Origin: Corallium rubrum
Taxonomy: Eukaryota; Cnidaria; Anthozoa; Scleralcyonacea; Coralliidae
Length of the DNA stretch: 64,000 nt
Assembly (NCBI GenBank): GCA_964035015.1
Contig: OZ036017.1
Coordinates: 3,703,253-3,767,252, forward strand
Direction of reading: 5' to 3'
Shown here: piece by piece, positions 54,240 to 64,000 of the stretch
Layout of the letters: each line of letters starts with the position of its first letter
Position numbering within the stretch: the first letter of the stretch is position 1
Program-made: the position numbers and the translations under genes
Notes under the pieces: generated by a model
The model's input: the letters and a program-made list of their open reading frames with translations, nothing else
Database searches by the model: none
Told to the model about the DNA's origin: nothing

Positions 54240-57200
54240 AACTCTGGCCCAGGTCGTCCAGCAAACGATATATCGATAGATGCGATCAAAAATCTTCTCA
54301 AATTGAAGTTCTACAAAACGCAAATTGCCAAGAAGTTAAACATTTCACGATCTACCCTTTATGAAAAACTAAGAGTTATTGATGATGTTGAATCCAAGTA
54401 TTCCGAGATTGATTCAAATTCTCTCGACGATCAAGTCAAGAATGTAAAAGAATCGCATCCAGGTAGCATTTCCAATGAAACAATTATTATAAGTAATAGC
54501 ATAAAATTTAAAGAGGTGTATTAGCTATTAAATATGTCCCGCTCGATGAGGGTCATTTGGCCCGAGGGATTTCACTAAATGACCTAAATCGAGCGGTACG
54601 TTTAATAGATAATGCACCTCTTTTTATTCTATTTATTCCTTTGTAATATCTTGTTTGCGGGAATTTCTTTTGTTGTCACCTCCGTTGACGTCAAACCGGG
54701 TATGATTAGTTCTAATCAGACCTGGTTTGACATCTACGGAGGTAGGATTAGTAAAAATAGGTACGCAGTGCATACATGTGTCTACTGCATGCTGCTAACT
54801 TCAAAATTCCTTGACTGCAAGTAACACAATATGCACAAAAGACAGCGAGAACATTGTTTTATTAGTAAGAAAACTGAAAACAAGAAATACTTACTGCAGT
54901 ACTAGTACTTAATGTGTTTAATAATAAAACACGAGTGCTTTAGGAGTAACTGCAAATTAATGTGCTTAATGTAAAATGTTCTTCTCATACAGTACTTCTG
55001 AAATTACTATCGATAGCTGGTCTATAGAGCGTTTTCACTCACGTGATCGGTGGCCCATTGGGGTGGTGAAACAATACGAAATATTTGAATAAGAAAGAGC
55101 TAATTCCCATACCGTACACCAATATGGCCGCCATTTCATTGTTTTGGTGCACCAATATGGCCGCCGTGACGTAAGATGAAAACGCTCTATTGTGAAAATC
55201 AATAGTAAATTTAAAATATTTTACCAAGTTTTCTATATGGAATACAAGTTCTCATGCATTTCACACAAGCCTCTTAAGTAAGATTGCAACAGTATAGCTA
55301 TTAAACGCCAACAGTAAGCAAATAGCTATTGTAATTTAACAAAAAATTGAAAATATTTGATTATTAGCTGTCAGAAAATACATCACATCACTAGAAAATG
55401 ACATTTGTAATTGATAAATTTTATTCGATCACTTGTATCTCAGGTTTGAGAGATTTCATACTTATACAGCTACTGTACATCTTAAGACCATTTCCATTCA
55501 ATAATATTGTGTTCATAAAGGATTTGGATTTCCCAAATGTTAACAGCTACACCACTACACATCAGTTGTTTTCTAGAAATATCAGCATGGCACATATGCA
55601 TTTATATAGCACAACATTTGTGTACACCAAACCACATTTCTACTTTCGTATTGCTTAAAGTGTCACTGAGACGAAAAATCGACCACAAAGTTTTGCGAAC
55701 ATTTAACTTCGACGAACTTTATTGAGATATAAATACCCCGTGTACAAAATTTAAACCGATATAAACAAATAGGTTTAAAGTTATAAACGTTTGAAATGCT
55801 GAAAACTGTGTCCGCCATTAAAATTTTCTTCACGGTGAATATTGATACCTGAGAAGGGTTGTGATGTCATAGTCTCAACCCAAACTTGCGTGACTAAGGG
55901 AGAAACAACGAGAGCGCATATAATTTCCTTTGAGAAAGCAAAAGTACACCGACTTTCTCGAGGCTTCAACAAGACTTCAACCCTTTATATGGCGATCAGT
56001 GCTTCGCCTTCGACCGCATGAGCAAAACAATATAGCGACCTTTCGGCAAACTTTCGGCGCTTTCCGTGTTTTGTTCGTCTGTGACGTAATGCCACAAACA
56101 AACTCCGCAGCCCGAGCTATCATTTCCTTCAAATTATGAAGCTTAACCAACTACTAAAACCACCATCTGATTAGACAACCTTTTTAATAGAATATTTACC
56201 TTTATGTGTTCAAGTTTAACATCCCGCTTGTGGGATGGTTTTATTAGATGGTTAAGCTTCATAATTTGAAACCGATGATACCTCACAGCCCGTAACATAA
56301 TGTTCTACTGCGCATGCGCTGTTCTACTGCGCATGCGCAGTAGACATAAAAATGAATATAATGAGGTATATTAGTTGTTAATGGACCTGTGAGAACAAAA
56401 GAAATCCCCGTAAACATGATATTATACCATTTTTAGACAGTTTCATGTAGACATGCGCATATCAATGTTAAGTGGCAGGGGGAGGCTGGGCCTACCCAGG
56501 GGATTTGGCAAATGTTGAGGTCCCATGGTGGTGCAACTTGATCATCTGTCTCTGGCTCACTTCTCCCCAATCCCCTGAGAGCACAGGCATATCTCCGTAA
56601 TCCCCCATAACGCCAACACCGCTGCCAAACGTTTGCGTATGCGTGAATTCGCTAAAGTAAACATTGCAAGAGAAGTGGGAACTAGCCGTGGCGACAACCA
56701 GACAGCGAAGACTAAGTAAGACTCGACTATTCATTTGTTTTAAAAAAAGGGTGATGAAAATTACGAAAGGGTCATTTCAGAATATGTTACAATATTGACA
56801 AAGAAGCCATGCACAAATTACCTACCTTATCTTTTTGGTAGTATGCTTATAATTTTAACTTTTGTGTCGGACTCTCGGACCAGTCCAAATATTTCAGTGT
56901 TTTCCCACTCTTTTTAAAGGTGTGAGCACGGATGTCGCGCAGGCGCAAAACGTTTCGGTAACGCCTGCAGCCCTGCACTGCAGGCTACACAAGGGACCTT
57001 AATCAACTTCCGGTCCGCGTCCGGAACGCGAAAGTTCTCGATCCGGGACGTTGGAGACTGCAGGGGCCTGAAGCACTTTGGACAACACTCAGACCCAGAC
57101 CTCTCTTTTTTGGCACGGCCGGTGACCACGATGCAAGCCAAAATTAAATGGCGGGGTATTTAAGATCGCAAACAAGAGGTCGAAGTCGAAGAAAACGATA

Positions 57201-59634
57201 TAATATTCACGAGGAAGTCAAGTTCTGGTTTTATCATCTGCACCGAATTCATGAAAACAGAAATACGCTAGGAAAGCTGCAGAAACCAGGAAGCAAAACG
57301 CTAAGAAGGAAGTCCTAAACCTAAATGCCAATTACACCTTTTTTGCAGTAGAGGGGAACTTGCTCATTTGACTGTTGAATAAGTCCCAAGGGTGGAATAT
57401 TTGACAAAAAAACACTAATTTCAAATAAAATCCCTGGGACTTCACATTGATATGTGCATGATTATTAAACAGTTTTGGAAGATTTTGTCACATATGGTAA
57501 TGACAACATCATAGGTGTAGAGTTTTGTTATGCATGCCTAGGGAGGCTGAAAGCCAAGCCTATACCCACAGAAAATTGGTGATTCTTTGAAGCTAGCTAC
57601 CTTTGCAATGATATTGAAGGTTTTTCGCTTCACTCTCGGTATTTTAAAACAGAGCCCAATCTAATAACTGTACTCTGAATATCCTAATATGGATTTCTCA
57701 CACAATTTTCAATGTTGTATACTGCAGATTTTCTCAGGGAGTGCATTGGTGCATTTGGCTAAACCGCTAAAAGGAATAATTTATTTAGTTTCATCTATTT
57801 GGCAGGGATACCACAACAGTTTGATACGCACCAATTATTGTGGGCCCCACGAGATTTTTAAGGTTTTAGGTGATATTAATTCTTGAATTTACATCGTACA
57901 GTGTTCAAGCAATGCCATAGATCATTGCAACGGGAAGGGTTTACTTTTTCTGTACATGAACCTTTAATAGCCCTGTGTGTTGCACATAAAAGGACTTTTA
58001 AATACCTTCATTAGGTGGCTGCTGATATTATATATATTACATAGAAGTATGATTATTATGTACGATCGAGTGTTGACCAGGAGGTCTCCACTTACGAGTA
58101 AAATCATCTGGCGTTAGTCAGAGTAAAAGTAATAAGTTGCCAAATGGCAACTATGCCCGGTTAAGGGTTATTCTCAAACCATTAATAATTCATGAACCGA
58201 AAACAAAGGAAATCAGTACCGAGACGGAGGTTTTGATATTGGAGGAAGAAATTACATAAATTAAGCCAACTTTCGCCTCAATTTTGTCTTAAAATACTGA
58301 TTTGTTTGAGAAGCTATATCATACACTCGGAAGAGTGTTTCATCAGGATTCCAAACACCTCGAAATTTGTTCAAAAACCTTGGCTTCGCCTTGGTTTTCA
58401 ACAAGTCTCGGTGTTTGGAAATCCTGATGAAACACTTCCTCGTGTATGATTATAACATCAAGAACTGTTTCGAGGGCATTTTCAGTTGAAGCTCCATTTA
58501 CAGTAAATTCCATATACAGTAACATCCCAAAATGAGATGACATCAGTGACAAAAATACAAACTTAAAATCAATGTTTTCTTTTTTAAATAGAGCAATTAG
58601 TTAAGACTATGATTAGTAGTTGAACAGTATTTAGAATACAGGCTATTTTTAGCCACATGGCCCACATTTTCAGTTGACTGTTGGGAGCCATCTTAATATG
58701 TACGTATCTTATAGGCGCAGGCGAAGTAATTCTGCAAGGACATTTAAGATCACGTGGTATACACGTGCGCCGAAAGCATTTAAGGGAGAGCACTCACCGA
58801 GTTGATCCAGAAGGAACAAAAGAGCGAAGACGACCGTGTATAAAGCGTAGAGTGTACTCCGTTCCGTGTCCAAACTACTTATGGCATGCAGATGGCAACC
58901 ATAAACTCATAAGATGGAGATTTGTTGTCCATTGTGCAATAGACGGGTTTAGCCGATTGGTTACCTTTTTAAAGGCCTCAGACAATAATTGCTCCCAAAC
59001 TGTCTTAGGTCTGTTTAATGAGGCAAGTTCCACATATGGATTCCCCATGAGGCTAAGGACTGATTATGGAGGTGAGAATGTCTTGATGTGGCGGCGCATG
59101 TATGAAAAGTGGGGAGTAGAAAGAAAACCAGTCATAGTTGGAAGTTCAGTACACAATGAGCGTGTAGAAAGGTTTAACAGAGAAATCAACAAATCCTGCG
59201 AGATGAAGTACAAGCCAATTTTTTACGATTTAGAACAAAATGGTTTGTTAGATCCAGATAACGAATCTGATCTTTTCTGTCTTCATTATGTATTCTTACC
59301 AAGAATGAATGAAACCCTCGAACAGTTCAGGCTTGCTCACAACAATCATAGTTTGTCAACTGAGAAAAACCAAACTCCTGTACAATTATTTTATGGTAAT
59401 TTAAACTTGCTTGGTCTTCAAGATGGATGTCAAGATGACGATCCATACAATGGATGTACACCTGAAATACTTCTACAACGAGAACAGCCACATGTTTCAG
59501 TACCAACAACAAACTCGTCGTTGAACAATGAACAATTGGCTACGCTTTTCGGGTATGTGCATCCACTACATGGAGATGGTGTTGATACATTTAAGAAAGT
59601 TGTACAATTTGTCGGACAGTGCGTCTTGAGATAA
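54240..59634 (+). CDS. Second rve-type (IS3EU-like) transposase, at least two exons
   Basis: Exon 54240-54462 (acceptor CATTTAG, donor CCAG|GTAGCA) encodes PGRPANDISIDAIK and an HTH with LNISRSTLYEKLRV. Exon 58715-59634 (acceptor CTTATAG) continues in phase and encodes the DDE core: WHADGNHKLIRW, RTDYGGENVLMW, NERVERFNREI. The stop follows at 59634. Domain order and motif spacing match the gene at 25670-43709 at modest identity. Upstream coding sequence is missing or unrecognised. The coding exons have no internal stop. The 4.25-kb intron contains MITEs. A HECT-type gene converges on it at 60127. Confidence 0.75.
54509..54623. repeat. Foldback MITE in the transposase intron
   Basis: Outer arms AAAGAGGTGTATTAGCTATTAAA and its near complement, and inner arms CCGCTCGAT / ATCGAGCGG, enclose a short loop. 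Confidence 0.75.
55024..55190. repeat. MITE with ATAGAGCGTTTTCA ends
   Basis: ATAGAGCGTTTTCACTCACGT at the left pairs with GACGTAAGATGAAAACGCTC plus TAT at the right. It includes two copies of CACCAATATGGCCGCC. Confidence 0.8.
56130..56268. repeat. Hairpin MITE with CAAATTATGAAGCTTAACCA ends
   Basis: The 20-bp end recurs in perfect inverted form, with weaker pairing inward. Next to it, at 56300-56345, CTACTGCGCATGCGC words are repeated. Confidence 0.8.
56350..58310. other. Intron of the second transposase without recognisable features
   Basis: No protein-like frame or repeat structure stands out. A GC-richer patch at 56900-57160 has short CpG-rich frames on the minus strand without motifs. 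Confidence 0.4.
58318..58451. repeat. Foldback hairpin, about 134 bp
   Basis: ATCATACACTCGGAAGAGTG ... AATCCTGATGAAACACTTCC pairs end to end, with a central palindrome AACCTTGGCTTCGCCTTGGTT. Confidence 0.85.
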
Positions 59635-60126
59635 ACCAGTAGATGAAAGTGATCAGGCTGAATGTGTACAACTTTTAATAGTTCATATCAATTCATATTT
59701 GACCAAATCTATAGATAATGTAAACTGTCTCAAAAAAAAAGGGAATACTATCACGTTTTCGATTACTTCTGAGTTAACGCTAACCGTTTAATAAATCTTT
59801 GTAGAATAACACAAAAAAACAACTTCACCATGCCTTGTATATTCCTTGTATATTTCTTACAAACAGCACGTTTTTATATAGATGAAAAACGTTGTCCAAG
59901 AAGTTTTAACGTAAAAACCATCTTTACAGACACTTCTTAATTTGTTCGTGCGCCTATCAGGTAAAGCGCTCAGTTCACTTTACTTAATCTAAAACCATCT
60001 TAACAAATTGTTTTTATGATATAGTCTATTGTAGATTGTGGTCAAGATAAAAACCCGAACAAAACCATCTATAAATATGAAGAATGACACGAAGTACAGT
60101 CACGTGTCAACAAGACACGAAGAATG

Positions 60127-63100
60127 CTAGACACTACCAAAACCTTGACCATTAAGAATACAAAATATAAATTCTTCTTTCATTGATTCCAATCTCCTCA
60201 TGCTTTCGTTTGCAGGGAAGTGCAAAACTCCAGCACAAGTGTTCACCGAGATTTTTCGATCTGTACTGACATGGTCGAAGTCTATTCCAGGTTTACCACA
60301 AAATCCTCCAGCCGGTAGGACCTGGCATCCTGTTGCGAACTGAAGGATGTCCTCAAGTCGCAAGACATATTCTTCGTCCTCAATGACATGGCAAACCTTG
60401 CCATCTGTAACCAATTAACAATGATAAATAAGCGTTGATTAATAATTATAATTGTAAAGAGTATATCTAAACCAGAACACTCTTGTTTATTTTAATCTTG
60501 TTTTGTGATATTGCGAAGTGATGACGGATCACGAACACGCTTTACTTTAACCAAACCTTAAAATCCAAAGCATATATTACCGCAAATCTACAGGAATGGC
60601 TATACAATCAGGACATTTCTACTTTGGTGTCCCAAAGTGGAGGTTTGACTGAATCTGCACAAATCACAGTTTGTACATGCTTTGCAATATGTTGTGTACA
60701 GTCATACCTTCAACATCATTCAAAAAGTACGGCCAGGTCATTATTATCTCCTCCTCCACTCGTCTTCTGTTTGAGCCAACATCGGAAAACACAGGAAGAA
60801 ATAAATCCAACATTTCAATGGCAGTTAAATCTTTCGCAGGTTTGCAGAAAAAGGGCGTAAATTTTTTGGGGTGCTTCCTAAGCACGGTCAAAAGGTTGCA
60901 AGTTTCCAAACCTGAAAGAGAAAGAAAATGTCAAGTGTTAGCCGTTAGGAAACAAAACGTTTTTTTCCCGTTACGTGGTTGGTGGTTCATTGAATGTCTA
61001 TATGAACAACAAAGATCCGTTAATAAATAAGTGAAAATAGGAAACCCATACAGTTTTGTAAAGGATTACAACATGCATGTAATAAACGAGCATAAACGCT
61101 GCTGTGACGGCTTTTACAAGATCGAGTCATTGATTTCCTCACAACGAAACAAGGCTTGGTCACAGATGGCTTGGTGGTCAAAGGTGACACAACAATAAAA
61201 TAAAAGTTGTGTGTTGCGTAAGCATGTGGAAATCAAACCGAAATATAGCAAGATGGTGTACTGCTGAAACATGGAAGACAGAAGGCCCTTCGTCAGACAG
61301 AAACGTGAAGAGATTAAAACAGGTGACCGTAAAGCTTGATCACAGAATAAACGTAATCTTATGTAAGAAAATTAAATAGCATGTAACAAAAAAATTAACC
61401 AATCAGATGAGGAAAAGGATAACGAATGCAAAAATAGAAAAGTCATTCACTCATTATTTTTAAATGCTGATCACTAAACAAGGTGGGGTCGGGAATATTG
61501 AATGGAGCGGCAAAAAATGGATAAGTGGGGCCACTGTTTATGCCCACCCATGCCAGACAACTGATTTTATAGAGGTTGGATTGAAACCTTCCCCTTTTAA
61601 ATCGAATTTTCAGTCTGAAAATGTTAACCGACCTCTGTAATAAAATCCAGCATTAGTCTCGGGCGTGTAGCCTCGAAGAAACAGGTCGAATTAGGGTCGT
61701 AAACGTTTCTCTCATTTTATAACTGCTGTGAAAACCCCTCATTCCTCCGTAAATTATTCACACTTTCCGCATACAAACAAATCCCTCATCGCTCTGGGTA
61801 ACAAAATTACAAATGAGGCAATTCGTGAGTACCAAACGGCAACTAAAACTCAGAACGCAGCAAGATTGAATAATCTACGGAAGTTTTCACAGTAGTTACA
61901 AATGGGAGGCATGACGGAGCAAAGTTTACAACCCTAATTCGACGAGTTTCTTCTGGACTACCCGCTTAAAAGCAGATGAGAAAGTTTATATATGCTGGTT
62001 ATTTTTTTATTACGGATACGTAAAATTGCAGTGATCGGTTAACATTTACATACCAAAAATTCGATTTAAAAAAGGGGGTGTCATTTCCAGTAAATAGCCG
62101 CGGGCCACCTTAAATAAAAAAACGTTCATTGAATCTGCCTATCAGCAAGCTAGGATTTCATGTCTTAAATGCAATGACTATAACACTTCTCACCCATCCA
62201 ATAGTGTCATGTTCAGAACAATGGTAGAATTGCCTTTAGTATACATAATTATCCTCCATGCAGCAAGACAACCTTGCGGCTTCTCGCGATAAACGGTTCT
62301 ATACGTTTTATAAGAAAATGTTTGAAAAATTCTCTTACATACGGCAAATAGGAGAACAATGACAATGCGACAATGCAGCGTCCTATATAATATGCCAAGT
62401 ATGCGTGCAGACGATTTCCCTTCCTTATAGGATATGTGATACTAGACTGACAGACTGTTCTCGTAATTTATTGTTTTGTCGGTCCTACTAAACACCGTCC
62501 GCGAACGTCATTCTAACCGCCCGTGATCAATATTTATAATACATTAGTTGATATTTAAAGATTTAAGAAAAACTAACCATTTCCAATTGAAAACTTTTGT
62601 AACTTTCTTCGCATCAATTGAAGCCGTTTTAACATTTCGCTCTTTCACTCACCGAAATACAAAAATAATGCATGCACTAATATCATGAACAAAAATTCAC
62701 TTTTTCTTTTTTGGCCTTTCTTTGACTCACTGCTTACGCAAAATAACCCCCATGTATACCAGCAAAAACATGCACTCAAGAAAAATTACCCCCCAAAGTA
62801 CAAGTCCTACACACGACAGAAAAAACAACCGTTCCCCGACGTCAAAAACACCGTCGACTAAAAGCAAACCAACAAAAAAACACAATTCTTTTTTGCGAAT
62901 TGGGATGACTCTTTTCGACTTAGTAGTCTTAAGAACAAAACTATAGTGTTTTCATCAAGGGTGCATGATCAGGTTTCCTATTTACACTCTCCGGAAAAAA
63001 ATACGATCGATTTAATAAGCGTGACCGACGAAATGTTAATGGTACAAATAAAGTTTTCAATCAAAAATGATTAGATTCTTAAATCTTTAAACATCAACTA

Positions 63101-63371
63101 ATTCATTATAAATATTGATCACAGACGGTTAAAATGACAGCCGCGGACGTTCACGGACGGTGTTTAGTAGGACCCGTTTTCGTTACTCCTTACCCTCTAT
63201 AAATTGGTACAGTCCTGCACCATTCATTCCAATCGAGTCCGATATAAAAGTATCCACGAGCTCCTTCTTATCGGTAAGCTTCAGCGGTTTAGAATATCCT
63301 ATATCGTGCCTTCTGTCGTGATTTCTCTCGACGTAATTCAAGAACTCGTTCTCATTGTCGATGTTGGATGT
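60127..63371 (-). CDS. Second HECT-type ligase gene, C-terminal exons
   Basis: Exons are 63371-63194, 60911-60708 and 60404-60127. Borders are TTTCAG/GTAAGG, TTTCAG/GTATGA and TTACAG/stop. Phases chain correctly (both junctions split a codon after its first base). Encoded landmarks: NGAGLYQFIEG, then CNLLTVLRKHPKKFTPFFC, GSNRRRVEEEI, and a HECT C-lobe with the catalytic Cys in ISVNTCAGVLHFPAN and a final FIFCILNGQGFG. Upstream exons with the N-lobe are not found and may lie to the right of the window. It converges on the transposase ending at 59634, the same layout as at 43.9-47.1 kb. Confidence 0.7.
61674..61955. repeat. Imperfect foldback in HECT intron
   Basis: GTCGAATTAGGGTCGTAAAC and its near complement GTTTACAACCCTAATTCGAC at about 61687 and 61923, with CTGTGAAAAC pairing inside. 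Confidence 0.7.
62481..63174. mobile_element. Non-autonomous element with about 95-bp TIRs
   Basis: GGTCCTACTAAACACCGTCC at the left is matched in reverse by GGACGGTGTTTAGTAGGACC at the right. Pairing continues through ATCAATATTTATAAT to TTAAAGATTTAAGAA. The about 500-bp body has low-complexity Lys/Thr/Ser frames only. It sits in the HECT intron just before the exon at 63194. Confidence 0.8.
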
Positions 63372-63486
63372 CTGAAATACATGTACAAGGCCAGATATTT
63401 TAAAGCGTTATATTATTAATAATATTATATCTCAACTGTAAATTGTCCAGTCAGAGAGCTTGATTTGTACCACGTGACCAGTTAAT

Positions 63487-63590
63487 TTATCGTAGAATTA
63501 CCCGCCACAGCGGGGTATAACCTCGAATACCCTGCTGTGGCGGGGTATTCGAGTCGAATACCCCGCTGTGGCCGGGCTATTCGAGTTCGT
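63487..63590. repeat. GC-rich palindromic repeats
   Basis: Variants of AATACCCCGCTGTGGCGGGG occur three times in alternating orientation and can form stable hairpins. Confidence 0.8.
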
Positions 63591-63878
63591 GTACCACGCG
63601 TGAATGTCACGCACGATTCACGAAGCTGTCAACAATGGCGGAGTTTGGCGAGACAAGAAAACGTTTCGCCCCAACGTTCAGATGTTGACAAGAAGATTGT
63701 TAGGTTACAAGAAAATAAGGATTCAGAGAATACAAAGAAAGCAACAAACAATGCATCCTGAAGCCTTGAGACGACAACACAATGGAAACAGACAATGAAA
63801 AGCGGACAAAGCTAAGCGAACTTTATTAACATTATTTAAGCTCTTTTTGGAAAGATTAATATGTTTCGATATAATATA

Positions 63879-63993
63879 TCATTTATAGACCTTTCGCTCG
63901 GGGAATTCGATGAAATATTACCCCTCGGGATGATATATCATACCTCGGGGTAATATTTTATCGAATTCCCCTCGCTCCAGATCTATAAATGAT
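63879..63993. repeat. Foldback hairpin at the window end
   Basis: ATCATTTATAGACCTTTCGC at the left pairs imperfectly with its complement at 63975-63993, and GGGGAATTCGAT with ATCGAATTCCCC inside. It is similar in style to the hairpins at 21500 and 54509. Confidence 0.85.
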
Positions 63994-64000
63994 AATAATC

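Noticed and set aside
54663-54760. Inverted GACGTCAAACC / GGTTTGACATC words as a transposon end
   Set aside because: The palindrome is short and isolated, and no second boundary or duplication was found.
62722-62946. Lys/Thr/Ser-rich plus-strand frame inside the 62481-63174 element
   Set aside because: Low-complexity composition in a TIR-bounded non-autonomous element; no transposase motif.

Overview
This is animal (metazoan) nuclear DNA, most likely from a cnidarian such as a coral or anemone. The base composition is AT-rich, spliceosomal GT-AG introns are visible, and nearly everything in the window is mobile DNA. I see no convincing single-copy host gene. The organism call rests on my recognition of Maverick/Polinton, hAT, DIRS, LINE and rve-type transposase proteins of cnidarian style. 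It is an inference.

Region 1 (1-17.8 kb) is a decayed Polinton/Maverick (integrating adintovirus-like DNA virus), here 'Polinton A'. It holds a zinc-ribbon protein cut by the window edge, a coiled-coil membrane protein, a frameshifted PD-(D/E)XK-like nuclease, a deoxynucleoside kinase with an in-frame stop, a LamG/concanavalin-like protein, several unrecognised proteins, a chromodomain integrase, a putative penton-like protein, the N-terminal major capsid protein (MCP) and a packaging ATPase. The MCP gene is split by about 7.2 kb of later insertions (9.49-16.71 kb): a hAT-like end, a LINE 3' fragment, microsatellites and two large foldback elements. Region 2 (17.8-25.1 kb) has no genes and contains foldbacks, MITE-like elements and minisatellites.

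Region 3 (25142-47543) is one 22.4 kb nest with matching 6-bp target duplications (TTCACA). The outer element has terminal inverted repeats (TIRs) of about 0.42-0.47 kb studded with TTCATAT motifs. It carries two convergent genes: an rve-type (IS3EU-like) transposase on + and a CUE+HECT ubiquitin ligase on -. The transposase gene is interrupted by a complete hAT element (26258-28935, 8-bp duplication GCATGTGC) and by a complete 13,864-bp Polinton ('Polinton B', 29526-43389, 6-bp duplication GACATC). Removing each insert with one duplication copy returns the reading frame across the junction.

Polinton B has about 0.8 kb TIRs that each contain the same small Bcl-2-like gene. Between them lie a triple GRF zinc-finger protein, integrase, penton-like protein, PX-like core protein, MCP (one in-frame TGA), adenain-like protease, two conserved small proteins, packaging ATPase, a C2H2 protein and a protein-primed type B DNA polymerase. 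The polymerase is split by four predicted introns.

Region 4 (47.5-64 kb) begins with a 65-bp tandem array and a 50-bp array, followed by a degraded DIRS-type retroelement and MITEs. It ends with a second, diverged copy of the same transposase/HECT pair (54240-63371), again convergent and spread over introns. The transposase plus HECT ligase pairing, seen twice, and the Bcl-2-like gene in the viral TIRs are the most notable observations.
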